From NCBI RefSeq assembly GCF_001425355.1, contig NZ_LMQN01000020.1, positions 41,160-105,159 on the forward strand: a DNA stretch of 64,000 nucleotides, read 5' to 3'. A model generated the notes under the pieces. The model saw only the letters and a list, made by a program, of their open reading frames with translations, did no database searches and was not told the origin of the DNA. This document shows, one piece after another, positions 8,997 through 17,405 of this stretch; position 1 is the stretch's first letter, and each line of letters begins with the position of its first letter. Position numbers and translations under genes: made by a program. This stretch comes from Chryseobacterium sp. Leaf405. Lineage in GTDB: Bacteria; Bacteroidota; Bacteroidia; Flavobacteriales; Weeksellaceae.

Positions 8997-10017
8997 TTAA
9001 GCTGTCGCCAAATTTACATTAATTTCCTTCATTACTTCTGCAAACAGCTGAGCCGATTTGATACGGTCTTCAGATGAATACATAGATGAGACAGCAATCA
9101 GTTCATCGGCACCTGTTTCGCTCAGAAAGTTGACTACCTGTTTTTTAACGGTCACCTTATCGCCCACAAAAGAATATTTCAGCATTTGATGTACGCTTGG
9201 ATGGTTAAAGATCTGTCGCCATTCTTCGGTCATTTCAGTTGGAGGTTGTACTCTTTGCATTTTTCCAGTCAGCATCCCGTAAAATGTTCCGATCAGCGAA
9301 GTGAATAATTTTTCTGCTTCTTCATTGGTTTCCGCCATAAAAACATTGATGCCTGCAATTTTGTAGGGTGCACCTAAAAATTCGGAAGGCTGAAATTCCT
9401 GCTCATAAATACGCAGTGCATTGTGCAGATGCGTGGTAGCGAAATGGCTGTCAAATGCATAAGGCAGCCCTTTTTTGGCTGCTAAATGAGCACTGTCGGT
9501 ACTCGAGCCCAGTATATAAATGGGAACTTCTGTCCCTTCTGCCAGGGGAACTCGAACATTCGAAGTTCTGTTGGCCTGAGAAAAATAATTTTCAATTTTC
9601 TAAATTTCATCAGGAAAAGAATGTGCTGCTTTCATAAAGTCAGTTCGTATGGCCTGTGCAGTTGCTGTATCCGTACCTGGTGCTCTATCCCAATCCCAGA
9701 TCAATACGGTTAGGATATAGCTGCGCCAATGTTCCAAACTGTTCTGCGATGATTAATGGGGAGTGGTTGGGTAACATAATCCCGCCGGAACCGACTCTTA
9801 TCCGGCTGGTATTTTCCGCAACATATCCCAGCAATACAGCGGTTGCAGAGCTTGCAACTGTTTCAGAATTGTGATGTTCGGCAAACCAGAATCTTTCATA
9901 ACCGTTTTCTTCTGCCACTTTAGCGAGCGCCAGACTATTATTCAATGTTTCTTTGACGGTGGTATTTTGTGATACCGTTGCCAATTCCAAAATGGAATAT
10001 TTTATATTGTTTTTCAT
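8997..10017 (-). pseudogene. LLM class flavin-dependent oxidoreductase, broken by a frameshift and a stop
   Basis: Remnant of a luciferase-like FMN monooxygenase of about 340 residues (MsnO8-type). The N-terminus from 10017 reads to DLGLG, then one extra base at about 9687 shifts the frame; restoring it gives RAPGTDTATAQAIRTDF as expected for the family. A second lesion is an in-frame TAG at 9600-9602 (between DEI and KIENYFSQ). After that the frame is open to the normal C-terminus at 8997. Two independent lesions in an otherwise full-length gene show real loss of function. It precedes the intact HxlR gene by 9 bases. Confidence 0.85.
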
Positions 10018-10066
10018 TTTATGAATAATTTTCTCCCAATTTCCGGTAGTTTAATTTTTCCTGTGA

Positions 10067-11192
10067 TTATATTTTTCTGAATTTCGGTCTGGGCAATTCG
10101 AGGTTCCCTCTCAGCGTGTCTGCTTCATATTCGGTGTGAAAAATGCCTCTTTCCTGTAAAATCGGTACAACCAATTCTGCAAAATCAGCCAGTCCTGTTG
10201 GGTAATCCTGGTTGACAATCAGCATATCCATTGCACCGGCCTCATACCATTGCTGTACCTGGTTGGCCACCCGCTCTGCCGAACCGAAAAATAATGGTGC
10301 AGGCATCGCCCGGTATCTGTTTAATGACACCTGTTCAAGATATTTTTGTTGAGCTTCTGCATCGGTTTTCGCTACAATTGGGTTCTGTGCAGTGGCCACT
10401 ATAAAATTTTCAGGTGCTCTGTTCTTTTCGGTTAGTTTGGTTCGCAGCGCATTTGCAATGTGTAAAGCCTGTTCCAAGCTGGAGCCGGGTATGAAAGCGC
10501 CATCGGTGTAAGTTGCCGCCATTTCTACAAATGCAGGTGAAGCTCCCGCAGTATACAAAACTGGTCTTCCCTGTACCGAGCGGCTTAGATTTAATGGTCC
10601 GTCTACCGAAAAATATTGGCCACGGTAATTAATCGTGTGCATTTTACCGGGAATTAAAAACTCACCCGTTTCTTTATTCCTTGGGAAAGCATGATCTTCA
10701 TAACGTATCCCAAAGGCCGAGCACTATTTCTAAAAATTCACGCTGCATCGGATACTGGTCGGCTTTTCCCAAATGTCCCCGGCTAAAATTGACCATCCCG
10801 CCGGGATTGGAAGTGACGGCATTCAATGAAGCCCACCCTTTGCTGATTTTATCAAGAGATAAAGTCTGTCTTGCAATATTGTAAGGGTCTGTATACGAAG
10901 TTGCTGCCGTAAAAGATACTCCTATTCGGCTTGTTTTCATCGCAATGGCCGACATAATGGTCACCCCGTCGAACATACTTAAATAATGCGGAATATTTCC
11001 CGGCCCAACGTGGCTTACATCAAAAAGAAATAAGGTCTCAAATTTGGCATCTTCGGCAATTTTTGCCTGTTCTATATAAAAATCCAGGTTTTCGCCCGCA
11101 TCAGCAGGCATATCTTTGTGCATCCACGAGGTAAAATTCCAGCCGGTGCCGGCAATTCCGGCAGATAATTTAAGTTTCTTTTTTGTAACCAT
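10067..11192 (-). pseudogene. NtaA/SnaA/DszA-type flavin monooxygenase, frameshifted
   Basis: Remnant of a second flavin-dependent monooxygenase. The N-terminal 164 residues (LSAGIAGTGWNFTSWMH and later FSRGHLGKADQYP) end at LGLWDTL. One extra base around 10701-10708 breaks the frame, and YEDHAFPRNK continues in another frame to the end (VPILQERGIFHTEYEADTLRGN is a typical family C-terminus). Total coding length is about 375 codons, whereas family members are usually about 430-450. The region between LEQVSLNRYR and PAPLFFGS seems to lack about 60 residues, suggesting an internal deletion as well. It was the first gene of the unit ending in the HxlR regulator. Confidence 0.83.
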
Positions 11193-11234
11193 TATTATTT
11201 TAAATATCGCCCTTTAGCATCATATTTTATTATA

Positions 11235-11242
11235 CAAAAATA
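11235..11242 (-). promoter_or_regulatory. -7 element of the minus-strand promoter for the decayed monooxygenase unit
   Basis: On the minus strand this reads TATTTTTG, a perfect TAnnTTTG. It lies 43 bases upstream of the start at 11192. The inverted repeat at 11269-11288 begins 27 bases further upstream, where it would flank the -33 region. Confidence 0.5.
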
Positions 11243-11268
11243 AACAGAAATAGGTTACTAAAAGATAG

Positions 11269-11288
11269 TGCTTTCCTAAAAGAAAGTA
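11269..11288. promoter_or_regulatory. Putative HxlR operator 1
   Basis: TGCTTTC-N6-GAAAGTA, an inverted repeat with 7-base arms and one mismatch. It shares its half-site and six-base spacer with the element at 11320-11339. It sits just upstream of the minus-strand promoter. Binding by the HxlR protein encoded at 8643-8987 is inferred from position and dyad symmetry. Confidence 0.55.
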
Positions 11289-11319
11289 AGGTTGTTAAAA
11301 TGGCATCCAAAATCAATTC

Positions 11320-11339
11320 TACTTTCCTTCAGGAAAGGA
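11320..11339. promoter_or_regulatory. Putative HxlR operator 2
   Basis: TACTTTC-N6-GAAAGGA, the same inverted repeat, with a perfect CTTTCCT/AGGAAAG dyad inside it. Centres of the two elements are 51 bases apart, close to five helical turns, so bound dimers could lie on the same face. It lies just upstream of the plus-strand -7 element at 11365-11372. Confidence 0.55.
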
Positions 11340-11364
11340 CTATAAAAAAGAAAGCGAATATTGG

Positions 11365-11372
11365 TAAATTTG
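11365..11372 (+). promoter_or_regulatory. -7 element for the F420-type NADP oxidoreductase gene
   Basis: TAAATTTG, a perfect TAnnTTTG, 29 bases before the ATG at 11402. Operator 2 ends 25 bases upstream, matching the 26-base gap on the other side of the divergent region. Confidence 0.5.
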
Positions 11373-11401
11373 CACTATTACAAATAGTAAAATAAATTAA
11401 A

Positions 11402-12157
11402 ATGAGGATAGGAATAATAGGTACTGGGGCCATTGGTGGTATAATTGCTAAAAAAATGGCAGAAGCCGGTCATATTGTAAAAATTAATAATTCAGGCGAC
11501 TTGACTAGACTAAATAAAGTAGCTGAAGAATTGGGTGTAACAGCGGCCAGTCAGAAAGATGTTGTGAAAGATGTTGATGTGATCATTCTGTCTGTTCCAA
11601 CTTCGGCAATCTCCACTTTACCTGAAAATTTATTAGCGGAAGTGCCGGAAGATGTGATTATAGTAGATACGTCCAACTATTATCCATTCCGTGATGAGGA
11701 TATTGAAGAAATCAAAAACGGAAAAGTAGAAAGTATCTGGGTATCTGAACAATTGGGAAGACCAGTCATCAAGGCGTTCAATAATTTACTGGCCGAAACA
11801 CTTGCAAATGGCGGGAAAAATCCAGGTGAAGACCATAGAATTGCAATGGCCATTGCAGGTGATAACGTTGAAGCAAAAAAAGTAATTGCCGGATTGGTCA
11901 ATGATGTAGGCTTTGATGTCGTGGATTCAGGCAGTCTTTCAGAATCTTGGAGGCATCAGCCGGGAACGCCGGCTTACTGTACGGAATTGGATATTCAAGA
12001 TTTAAAAAATGCGTTGAAGGATGGTGTGAAAGAAGATGCTCCATTGATAAGAGATAAAGCCGTTGCTGAACTAATGGCACTGTCTGATTATCCTTCTCAT
12101 CCGGATGTTGTTAAATTTAACAGAGAATTGTTCAATAAAAATCCTCACACAAAATAA
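11402..12157 (+). CDS. NADPH-dependent F420-reductase-family oxidoreductase
   Basis: A 251-residue Rossmann protein. The dinucleotide-binding loop is at the very N-terminus (IGIIGTGAIGGIIAKKMAEAGH), followed by VDVIILSVPTSAI and the conserved substrate-side segment GRPVIKAFNNLLAETL near residue 120. The fold is that of F420H2:NADP oxidoreductase, but flavobacteria are not known to make F420, so the real partner is probably another hydride acceptor, perhaps a small carbonyl or flavin compound. It is divergent from the decayed flavin monooxygenase unit and shares its HxlR-type control region, suggesting it once supplied or removed a metabolite for those enzymes. Confidence 0.8.
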   Translation: MRIGIIGTGAIGGIIAKKMAEAGHIVKINNSGDLTRLNKVAEELGVTAASQKDVVKDVDVIILSVPTSAISTLPENLLAEVPEDVIIVDTSNYYPFRDEDIEEIKNGKVESIWVSEQLGRPVIKAFNNLLAETLANGGKNPGEDHRIAMAIAGDNVEAKKVIAGLVNDVGFDVVDSGSLSESWRHQPGTPAYCTELDIQDLKNALKDGVKEDAPLIRDKAVAELMALSDYPSHPDVVKFNRELFNKNPHTK

Positions 12158-12247
12158 ATTGTGTAGCTATTTGGATTATCATCATTCACTTGATTTGAAT
12201 TTCGATGCTTACAGTAATGGATATTGTAAAAACGTTTCATTTTTGCC

Positions 12248-12255
12248 TACTTTTG
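12248..12255 (+). promoter_or_regulatory. -7 element upstream of the first SDR
   Basis: TACTTTTG, a perfect TAnnTTTG, about 63 bases before the ATG at 12318. An ATTG at 12223-12226 (21-base spacer) is a weak -33 candidate. Confidence 0.35.
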
Positions 12256-12317
12256 TATCATCTTTGTAACTGAGAATTGGCGGAACTTTGTCCATATCAA
12301 ATATTTAAAATAATATT

Positions 12318-13136
12318 ATGGCAAAAACAATTTTTATAACCGGTGCATCAAGAGGATTCGGAAGAATCTGGACAGAAGCATTTTTAAGACGCGGCGACAA
12401 TGTGGTTGCTGCCGTCCGTACACCTGAAGCACTCGCAGAATTAAAACAGGAATTTTCATCAAACCTTTTGGTTGTAAAACTGGATGTTATAGATAGAATA
12501 GGAAGCTTCGAAGCTGTTGAGAATGCAAAAGGCCACTTTGGCAGGATCGATGTGTTGATCAACAATGCAGGTTTCGGTCACGTTGGAGCAGTTGAAGAGC
12601 TTAATGAAAAAGATGTCAGAGCACAGTTTGAGACCAATGTATTAGGTTCATTATGGATGATGCAGGCCATTCTGCCCGTAATGCGTGGGCAGAAATCAGG
12701 TCACATTATTCAGCTTTCCAGTGCATTGGGAATCAACACAGTACCATTAATGGGGCTTTACAGTGCTGCTAAATTTGCTGTGGAAGGTCTTACGGAAACG
12801 CTTGCCGGCGAAGTGAGCGGTTTCGGCATTAAAGTCACGATTGTAGAACCGGGTGGATTCTCAACTGATTTCTTTGGGAATAATTCTTTGGCACTTAGTT
12901 CAACAATTTCTGATTATGATACGATAAGAAAAGATTTTTATGAACACGCAGAAGACCAGGATTCCGGGAATCCAAGTGCGACCGTTCCCGCAATTTTCAG
13001 TCTTGTTGATGCAGAAAATCCACCTTTGAGACTGCTCTTAGGAAAAAATACTTTCGCCTGGGTTCAGCATACTTATTCGGAACGTCTTAAGACTTGGGAA
13101 TCCTGGCAGGATGTTTCTGTAGAGGCTCACGGATAA
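12318..13136 (+). CDS. Short-chain dehydrogenase/reductase (SDR), classical
   Basis: A 272-residue NAD(P)-dependent oxidoreductase. It has the glycine motif TGASRGFGR near residue 8, the NNAG motif (INNAGFGHVG) and the catalytic serine plus YSAAKFAVEG (Tyr and Lys) near residue 155. The C-terminus is longer than a minimal SDR (about 250), as in the SDR subgroup that acts on bulky carbonyl substrates. The substrate is unknown. It is followed 56 bases later by an AraC-family gene on the same strand, an arrangement repeated near 22-24 kb. Confidence 0.85.
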   Translation: MAKTIFITGASRGFGRIWTEAFLRRGDNVVAAVRTPEALAELKQEFSSNLLVVKLDVIDRIGSFEAVENAKGHFGRIDVLINNAGFGHVGAVEELNEKDVRAQFETNVLGSLWMMQAILPVMRGQKSGHIIQLSSALGINTVPLMGLYSAAKFAVEGLTETLAGEVSGFGIKVTIVEPGGFSTDFFGNNSLALSSTISDYDTIRKDFYEHAEDQDSGNPSATVPAIFSLVDAENPPLRLLLGKNTFAWVQHTYSERLKTWESWQDVSVEAHG

Positions 13137-13192
13137 GACAAATACAAAAATAAGCAAACTCCTTTTTTTGAGTTCTGCTGTAAATTAAAAAA

Positions 13193-14089
13193 ATGGAACA
13201 TTTCACCAAAATCAGCGACCTGCATAATGCTTTTGGCATCAAACCACCGGAAAATCCACTTTTCAGTTTGGTTTATGGAGAAAAAGAGATGTGCAAAGGA
13301 GACAATAAACTTGAATTTTCTTCAGGATTTTATATCATCGGATTTAAAAAATTGAAGTCGGGTAGTATGTCTTACGGTAAAACCAAATATGACCACGATC
13401 TCGGATCGCTCTCTTTCATTAAGCCCAATCAGAAAGTTGCGTTTCAGAATGTGATGCTGGAGGAAAAAGGGTTTCTGATTATCATTCACGAAGATTTTTT
13501 ACCCGGAACTTCCCTTTACCACGAAATTAAGAAATACGGGTATTTTGATTATGAAGTCAATGAAGCCTTACATCTTTCACCTGCGGAAGAGGAGATCATC
13601 TGGAATCTATATTTCAATATGGAAAAAGAGTATCACAATAATACCGATGAGCTCAGCAAATCTATCATTATCAGTCATTTGGATTTATTCTTGAAATATG
13701 CTCAACGTTTTTACAGAAGACAGTTTATCAACCGAAAACCGTTGACCGGCTCAACGGTAACAAAGTTCCACACGTTGCTCAACGAAAATTTTGAAGAAAG
13801 AAAAACAAAAGAGATCCGTTTGCCAACCGTGTCGCAAATGGCAGAAAAACTGAATATATCATCACGCTATTTAACTGATCTTCTTAAAGAAGAAACCGGA
13901 AAAACAGCCCTAGAGCTTATCCATCTGTTCCTGATTGGTGAAGCCAAGAATTTACTCACAGAAGGAGAACTGAATATTGCTGAAATCTCACATCTTTTAG
14001 GTTTTGAGAATACCACCTATTTTTCAAGGCTTTTCAAAAAAGAAGTGGGAATTTCACCCAACCAATTCAAAGGGAATCTTCTTAACTGA
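13193..14089 (+). CDS. AraC family transcriptional regulator (paralogue 1)
   Basis: A 298-residue regulator with an N-terminal cupin-like sensor region (about 1-180) and a C-terminal AraC DNA-binding domain (about 195-295) with two helix-turn-helix units: MAEKLNISSRYLTDLLKEETG and EISHLLGFENTTYFSRLFKKE. It is clearly paralogous to the protein at 23373-24266. Shared segments include KYGYFDYEVNEAL/NYGYFDYETNEAL and QRFYRRQFINR/QRFYKRQFINR. Such regulators usually activate an adjacent oxidoreductase gene in response to a small carbonyl or aromatic compound; here the SDR genes on both sides are the likely targets. The inducer is unknown. Confidence 0.88.
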   Translation: MEHFTKISDLHNAFGIKPPENPLFSLVYGEKEMCKGDNKLEFSSGFYIIGFKKLKSGSMSYGKTKYDHDLGSLSFIKPNQKVAFQNVMLEEKGFLIIIHEDFLPGTSLYHEIKKYGYFDYEVNEALHLSPAEEEIIWNLYFNMEKEYHNNTDELSKSIIISHLDLFLKYAQRFYRRQFINRKPLTGSTVTKFHTLLNENFEERKTKEIRLPTVSQMAEKLNISSRYLTDLLKEETGKTALELIHLFLIGEAKNLLTEGELNIAEISHLLGFENTTYFSRLFKKEVGISPNQFKGNLLN

Positions 14090-14171
14090 TAATTAAACAT
14101 TTAACTCTTTTTTTAGTTACAAAAGCAGTTAAATAATAAAATAATTCTAAAAAATATTTAAAATAAAAACA

Positions 14172-14930
14172 ATGGCAAGTAAAATAGCATTAGTAACAGG
14201 CGCAAGCCGCGGGCTGGGTAAAGATTCAGCTTTACAATTAGCAAAAAAGGGATTCGATATTATCCTTACCTATCAAACCAAAAAAGAATTTGCGGATGAA
14301 GTAGTAAAAGAGATAGAAACGCTTGGACAAAAAGCATTTGCATTGTCTTTGGATATATCTACTACTTTAGGTTTCGACCAATTTGTAAGTGAGGTACAAA
14401 ATATTTTGGATACCCAACTTGACTCTGCAAAACTAGACGCATTAGTAAATAATGCAGGAATTGGAATCAATGAAAGTTATGAAACGACGACAGAAGAGAT
14501 TTTGGATAAAATGACCAATATTCATTTCAAAGGACCTTATTTCCTGACACAGAAATTATTGCCTTTATTAAACGATGGAAGCAGTATTGTAAACGTTTCT
14601 TCCGGATTGGCAAGATTCTCAGCTTCCGGATATTCTGCGTATGGAGCTATGAAAGCTGCGCTGGATGCGCTTTCGAGATATCAGGCTTTGGAACTCGGAA
14701 ACAGAAAAATACGGGTGAATGCACTCGCTCCGGGTGCCATCGAAACTGATTTTGATGGTGGTGTTGTACGTGATATGTCGGATGTAAATAAATACTTAGC
14801 GGCAGAAGCAGCTTTAGGAAGAGTAGGCTTACCTGATGATATTGGAAGTGTTGTAGCGTTCCTTTGTTCGGATGACTCCAAATGGATTAATGCTCAGAGA
14901 TTAGAAGTTTCTGGTGGATACAGAATCTAA
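14172..14930 (+). CDS. Short-chain dehydrogenase/reductase (SDR), FabG-like
   Basis: A 252-residue SDR with TGASRGLGKDSALQLA at residues 9-24, a DALVNNAGIG motif near 90, serine in NVSSGLARFS and the catalytic YGAMK near residue 155. The C-terminal NAQRLEVSGGYRI matches the usual SGG ending of this group. Cytoplasmic NAD(P)-dependent carbonyl reductase or dehydrogenase of unknown substrate. It follows the AraC paralogue by 82 bases and is closed by a strong terminator. Confidence 0.86.
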   Translation: MASKIALVTGASRGLGKDSALQLAKKGFDIILTYQTKKEFADEVVKEIETLGQKAFALSLDISTTLGFDQFVSEVQNILDTQLDSAKLDALVNNAGIGINESYETTTEEILDKMTNIHFKGPYFLTQKLLPLLNDGSSIVNVSSGLARFSASGYSAYGAMKAALDALSRYQALELGNRKIRVNALAPGAIETDFDGGVVRDMSDVNKYLAAEAALGRVGLPDDIGSVVAFLCSDDSKWINAQRLEVSGGYRI

Positions 14931-14951
14931 AAGATCTTAACCTTAAATAAT

Positions 14952-14983
14952 AACAGCCCGTTCAAAACTTTGAATGGGCTGTT
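14952..14983 (+). terminator. Rho-independent terminator
   Basis: AACAGCCC at 14952-14959 pairs with GGGCTGTT at 14976-14983. The stem extends inward by a G-T pair and TTCAAA/TTTGAA to a very tight loop. It separates the SDR from the convergent hydrolase gene and probably acts both ways. Confidence 0.82.
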
Positions 14984-15060
14984 GTAATTTGTTTCTTATT
15001 TAAGTAAATATTTTTCCTTTTTGCGGGCAATTATCTTTATTATTAGAATGTTGTTACAAA

Positions 15061-16140
15061 TTAATTACAATAGCCGCTTCTCGGATTAGTGCTGCTTCCG
15101 CAAGGAAACTGATATTTTACTTGCAGATACTTGGGTATAGGATTATCAGTGACTTCCAGTGGAGTCATGGATTGTCCGTTGTAGGAAGGCATTGTAACTT
15201 GTGCAGTCGAGCCATTACCTAAAGCTACATTTTTGGCATTGGAATTTCCATTAAAACTGTAATCCATCATGGCATCTAAAAGACGGTAGACTCCATAATA
15301 ATCTAATGCATCAAAGGCACTGCGGGAGCTTGGCATAGCATGATCCGTTACGTAATTATATCCGTTAATGGTGGATGATTTAAAATAGATAAAATCTTTT
15401 TCAGAATTGGCAATATTGATGTTTTTAAAGATATCAATTGCCATTCGATGGTCATTAACATCATCTTCGTCGTAAACTTGTGTTATCATTTTGGTATTGG
15501 CTGGAAAATTCTGCAATTGTTGTTGAGTGGTTAAAGGACTGTTCCAGTTAAAGGAATACCACGGTGCCATGGTGAAAAGAAAACGGCCATTCTGCCCCCA
15601 TCCTTTTTCTGTAAATGCTTTGTAGGCAAGATCGATGCTTGCGCCACCACCAAAAGAATGTCCCATAAAACCTACTTTTTGGGTATCAATAATGTTAGGA
15701 TAATCTGCGGCAGCCTTTATGAATCCTTCCCATAGGGTCTGATAGCGGTGATCAATACTAATATCTATCGTACGGTAGGGTACAAATACCACCACATAGC
15801 CTTTCTTTGCAATAAAATTATACAGCTCTATATTATAATCTTTATCCTCACCGCCAAACGGATGAGAAAAGAATATGGTAGGTCTGGGGGAAGTGATCCC
15901 TTCCGGATAAAAAATTGAAACTTTTGTCCCTGCATATTGAGGATTATTAAAAGTAACTTCTGCTACTTCATAGTTCCCATCTGCACCGTATCCTGATGTC
16001 GGTTTTTGTATAGGTCCCTGAAGGCTGTTACCGGGTCTTGCCTGTAAAGCAGTTTCATCATTATCGTTATTACTGCTCTGAGAGCACGCTGAAGTGGTAA
16101 TGAAAATGATCATTACCCATGGATAAAATAGTTTTTTCAT
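15061..16140 (-). CDS. Alpha/beta-hydrolase lipoprotein (dienelactone hydrolase/chlorophyllase-like)
   Basis: A 359-residue secreted esterase-like protein. The N-terminus is a lipoprotein signal ending in the lipobox TSAC (Cys19), followed by an Asn/Asp-rich linker, so it is probably membrane-anchored outside the cytoplasm. The hydrolase core shows an oxyanion-type SHPFGGEDKD segment and the nucleophile elbow GHSFGGG with Ser162; DHAMPSS may supply the catalytic His. Four cysteine-containing C-terminal residues (PCGSS, GYCN) may form a disulfide. Substrate unknown; polyester- or ester-degrading relatives have the same architecture. It overlaps the preceding small gene by 4 bases (ATGA type), so the two are translationally coupled. 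Confidence 0.8.
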   Translation of the reverse strand: MKKLFYPWVMIIFITTSACSQSSNNDNDETALQARPGNSLQGPIQKPTSGYGADGNYEVAEVTFNNPQYAGTKVSIFYPEGITSPRPTIFFSHPFGGEDKDYNIELYNFIAKKGYVVVFVPYRTIDISIDHRYQTLWEGFIKAAADYPNIIDTQKVGFMGHSFGGGASIDLAYKAFTEKGWGQNGRFLFTMAPWYSFNWNSPLTTQQQLQNFPANTKMITQVYDEDDVNDHRMAIDIFKNINIANSEKDFIYFKSSTINGYNYVTDHAMPSSRSAFDALDYYGVYRLLDAMMDYSFNGNSNAKNVALGNGSTAQVTMPSYNGQSMTPLEVTDNPIPKYLQVKYQFPCGSSTNPRSGYCN

Positions 16141-16523
16141 TTTCTTTTTTCTTTAAGTTTTTGAACCATCTGATCTTTAAGCTCCTGATATTTTTTATAT
16201 TGTTCTGCATCCAGAATTTGGCTGAGTGCATCAGATTTTTCTTTCTGAAGGGCTTTCAGTTTTTTGAATTTAGAGATCTTACCTTCATTACTTTGAATAA
16301 CGGGGTCATTCTTTTGAGCATATTGAAGATTAAGAGCAGCGACCTGCTGAACTTGCGTAGTATTTAAGGCTAATTTAGTTTTCATCCACTCGGTCTGCAT
16401 CTTTGCGCATTGTTCCGGAGTGCTGTCCTTCAATTTTTTTTTCTGTGCCGATAAGCTTGTAAAAGCTATACATAGAAAAGCTGTTACAAGTAGAGTCCAT
16501 TGTTTTTTTTGTTTTAAAAGCAT
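16137..16523 (-). CDS. Small secreted Spy/CpxP-like helical protein
   Basis: A 128-residue protein with a signal peptide (cleavage likely after SLSAQ). The mature part is nearly all charged helix: PEQCAKMQTEWMKTKLALNTTQVQQVAALN, then a Lys/Glu/Gln-rich coil to the C-terminus (LKDQMVQKLKEKRK). The L-(N/T)-xxQ-type pattern resembles periplasmic Spy/CpxP chaperone-like proteins, though identity is uncertain. Its 4-base overlap with the downstream hydrolase gene suggests the two act together at the envelope, and the LytS/LytTR pair just upstream on the same strand may control them. Confidence 0.65.
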   Translation of the reverse strand: MLLKQKKQWTLLVTAFLCIAFTSLSAQKKKLKDSTPEQCAKMQTEWMKTKLALNTTQVQQVAALNLQYAQKNDPVIQSNEGKISKFKKLKALQKEKSDALSQILDAEQYKKYQELKDQMVQKLKEKRK

Positions 16524-16550
16524 TTTGGAAAAATTTAGTTTTTAATGAAA

Positions 16551-16558
16551 CAAATGTA
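16551..16558 (-). promoter_or_regulatory. -7 element for the Spy-like/hydrolase unit
   Basis: On the minus strand this reads TACATTTG, a perfect TAnnTTTG, 28 bases before the start at 16523. No clear -33 TTTG at the standard distance. Confidence 0.4.
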
Positions 16559-16622
16559 GCAATACCCATTATATCCGTTAAGATAAAAAAGGGTGAACCT
16601 GCTAAATTCCGGGGTGAAATTA

Positions 16623-17405
16623 TTATTGATCCAACCATTTTCTAAATTGCGTTGCCTTTGCTTTGCTAACAATGACTTGTTCCTTAGGCAATGGATGTAT
16701 TTTAACAAGCAGTCTTCCATTAAAAAAATATTCAACAGCATCTATAGCATTTTTGTTGATAATAAACTGGCGGTTAGCCCTGAAAAATAGAGTGGGATCC
16801 AGCTCATGTTCCAATTGTTCCAGTGTAAATTCTGCTATATATTTCCTTCCATCCGTCATATTTATATATACAATCTCGTTAGCGGTGTAAAACCAATTGA
16901 TTTTGGCAGCCTCGATTGGGATAAGCCTGCCGCAATAATGAATCAGAAATGATTTTTTATATTGCTTTGTCGCAGATTGTAGCTCTTGCAGTAGGGCTGC
17001 TGTTTTGGTCTGTTCGTTTTTAACATCAGCAGCAATAAGGGTATTGTATTTCAGAAGAATTCGTTGTATTTCATCCTTGTCAAAAGGTTTTAAAACATAA
17101 TCAATACCATTGTTCCGAAAAGCTTCAATGGCATAATCATTATATGCCGTAACAAAAATAACGGGTTTTAAGATGTTTACCTGTCGGAAAATTTCAAATG
17201 ACAATCCATCCGAAAGCCTTATATCAGAAAATATCAGATCATAAGTCTTATCATTTACGGCGAACCAGTCCACTGCTTCTGATATACTTTGTAGTGTTAC
17301 AATAATCTTAATATCCGGATTAATATCTTTCAGGATGTATTCCAGATTTCTTGCAGTTGCTGCCTCGTCTTCAATGATTATAATATATAAATTTTGTGTC
17401 ATCAC
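16623..17405 (-). CDS. LytTR family response regulator
   Basis: A 260-residue regulator. Receiver domain at about 5-125 with acidic pocket E12-D13, phospho-acceptor D61 (LIFSDIRLSD) and K in YVLKPFDKDE. LytTR DNA-binding domain at about 150-260 (LIHYCGRLIPIEAAKINWFY, FFRANRQFIINKNAID). It overlaps the histidine kinase gene by 4 bases, so the two form a coupled LytS/LytR-type pair. Its targets are not visible in the sequence; the Spy-like/hydrolase unit immediately downstream is the nearest candidate. Confidence 0.92.
   Translation of the reverse strand: MMTQNLYIIIIEDEAATARNLEYILKDINPDIKIIVTLQSISEAVDWFAVNDKTYDLIFSDIRLSDGLSFEIFRQVNILKPVIFVTAYNDYAIEAFRNNGIDYVLKPFDKDEIQRILLKYNTLIAADVKNEQTKTAALLQELQSATKQYKKSFLIHYCGRLIPIEAAKINWFYTANEIVYINMTDGRKYIAEFTLEQLEHELDPTLFFRANRQFIINKNAIDAVEYFFNGRLLVKIHPLPKEQVIVSKAKATQFRKWLDQ

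Noticed and set aside
9455..9874. Three plus-strand ORFs over the flavin monooxygenase region
   Set aside because: They run opposite to the recognisable LLM monooxygenase text and have no protein-like features; they are chance frames opened by the broken gene.
10681..10884. 67-residue plus-strand ORF over the second monooxygenase
   Set aside because: Antisense to clear flavin monooxygenase sequence, no similarity or signal features.
8997..11192. Sequencing error as the cause of the broken monooxygenase genes
   Set aside because: Four separate lesions lie in this unit while long neighbouring genes are all open, so decay fits better; raw reads would settle it.
16119..16890. Plus-strand ORFs over the Spy-like and LytTR genes
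   Set aside because: Shadows of well-supported minus-strand genes.
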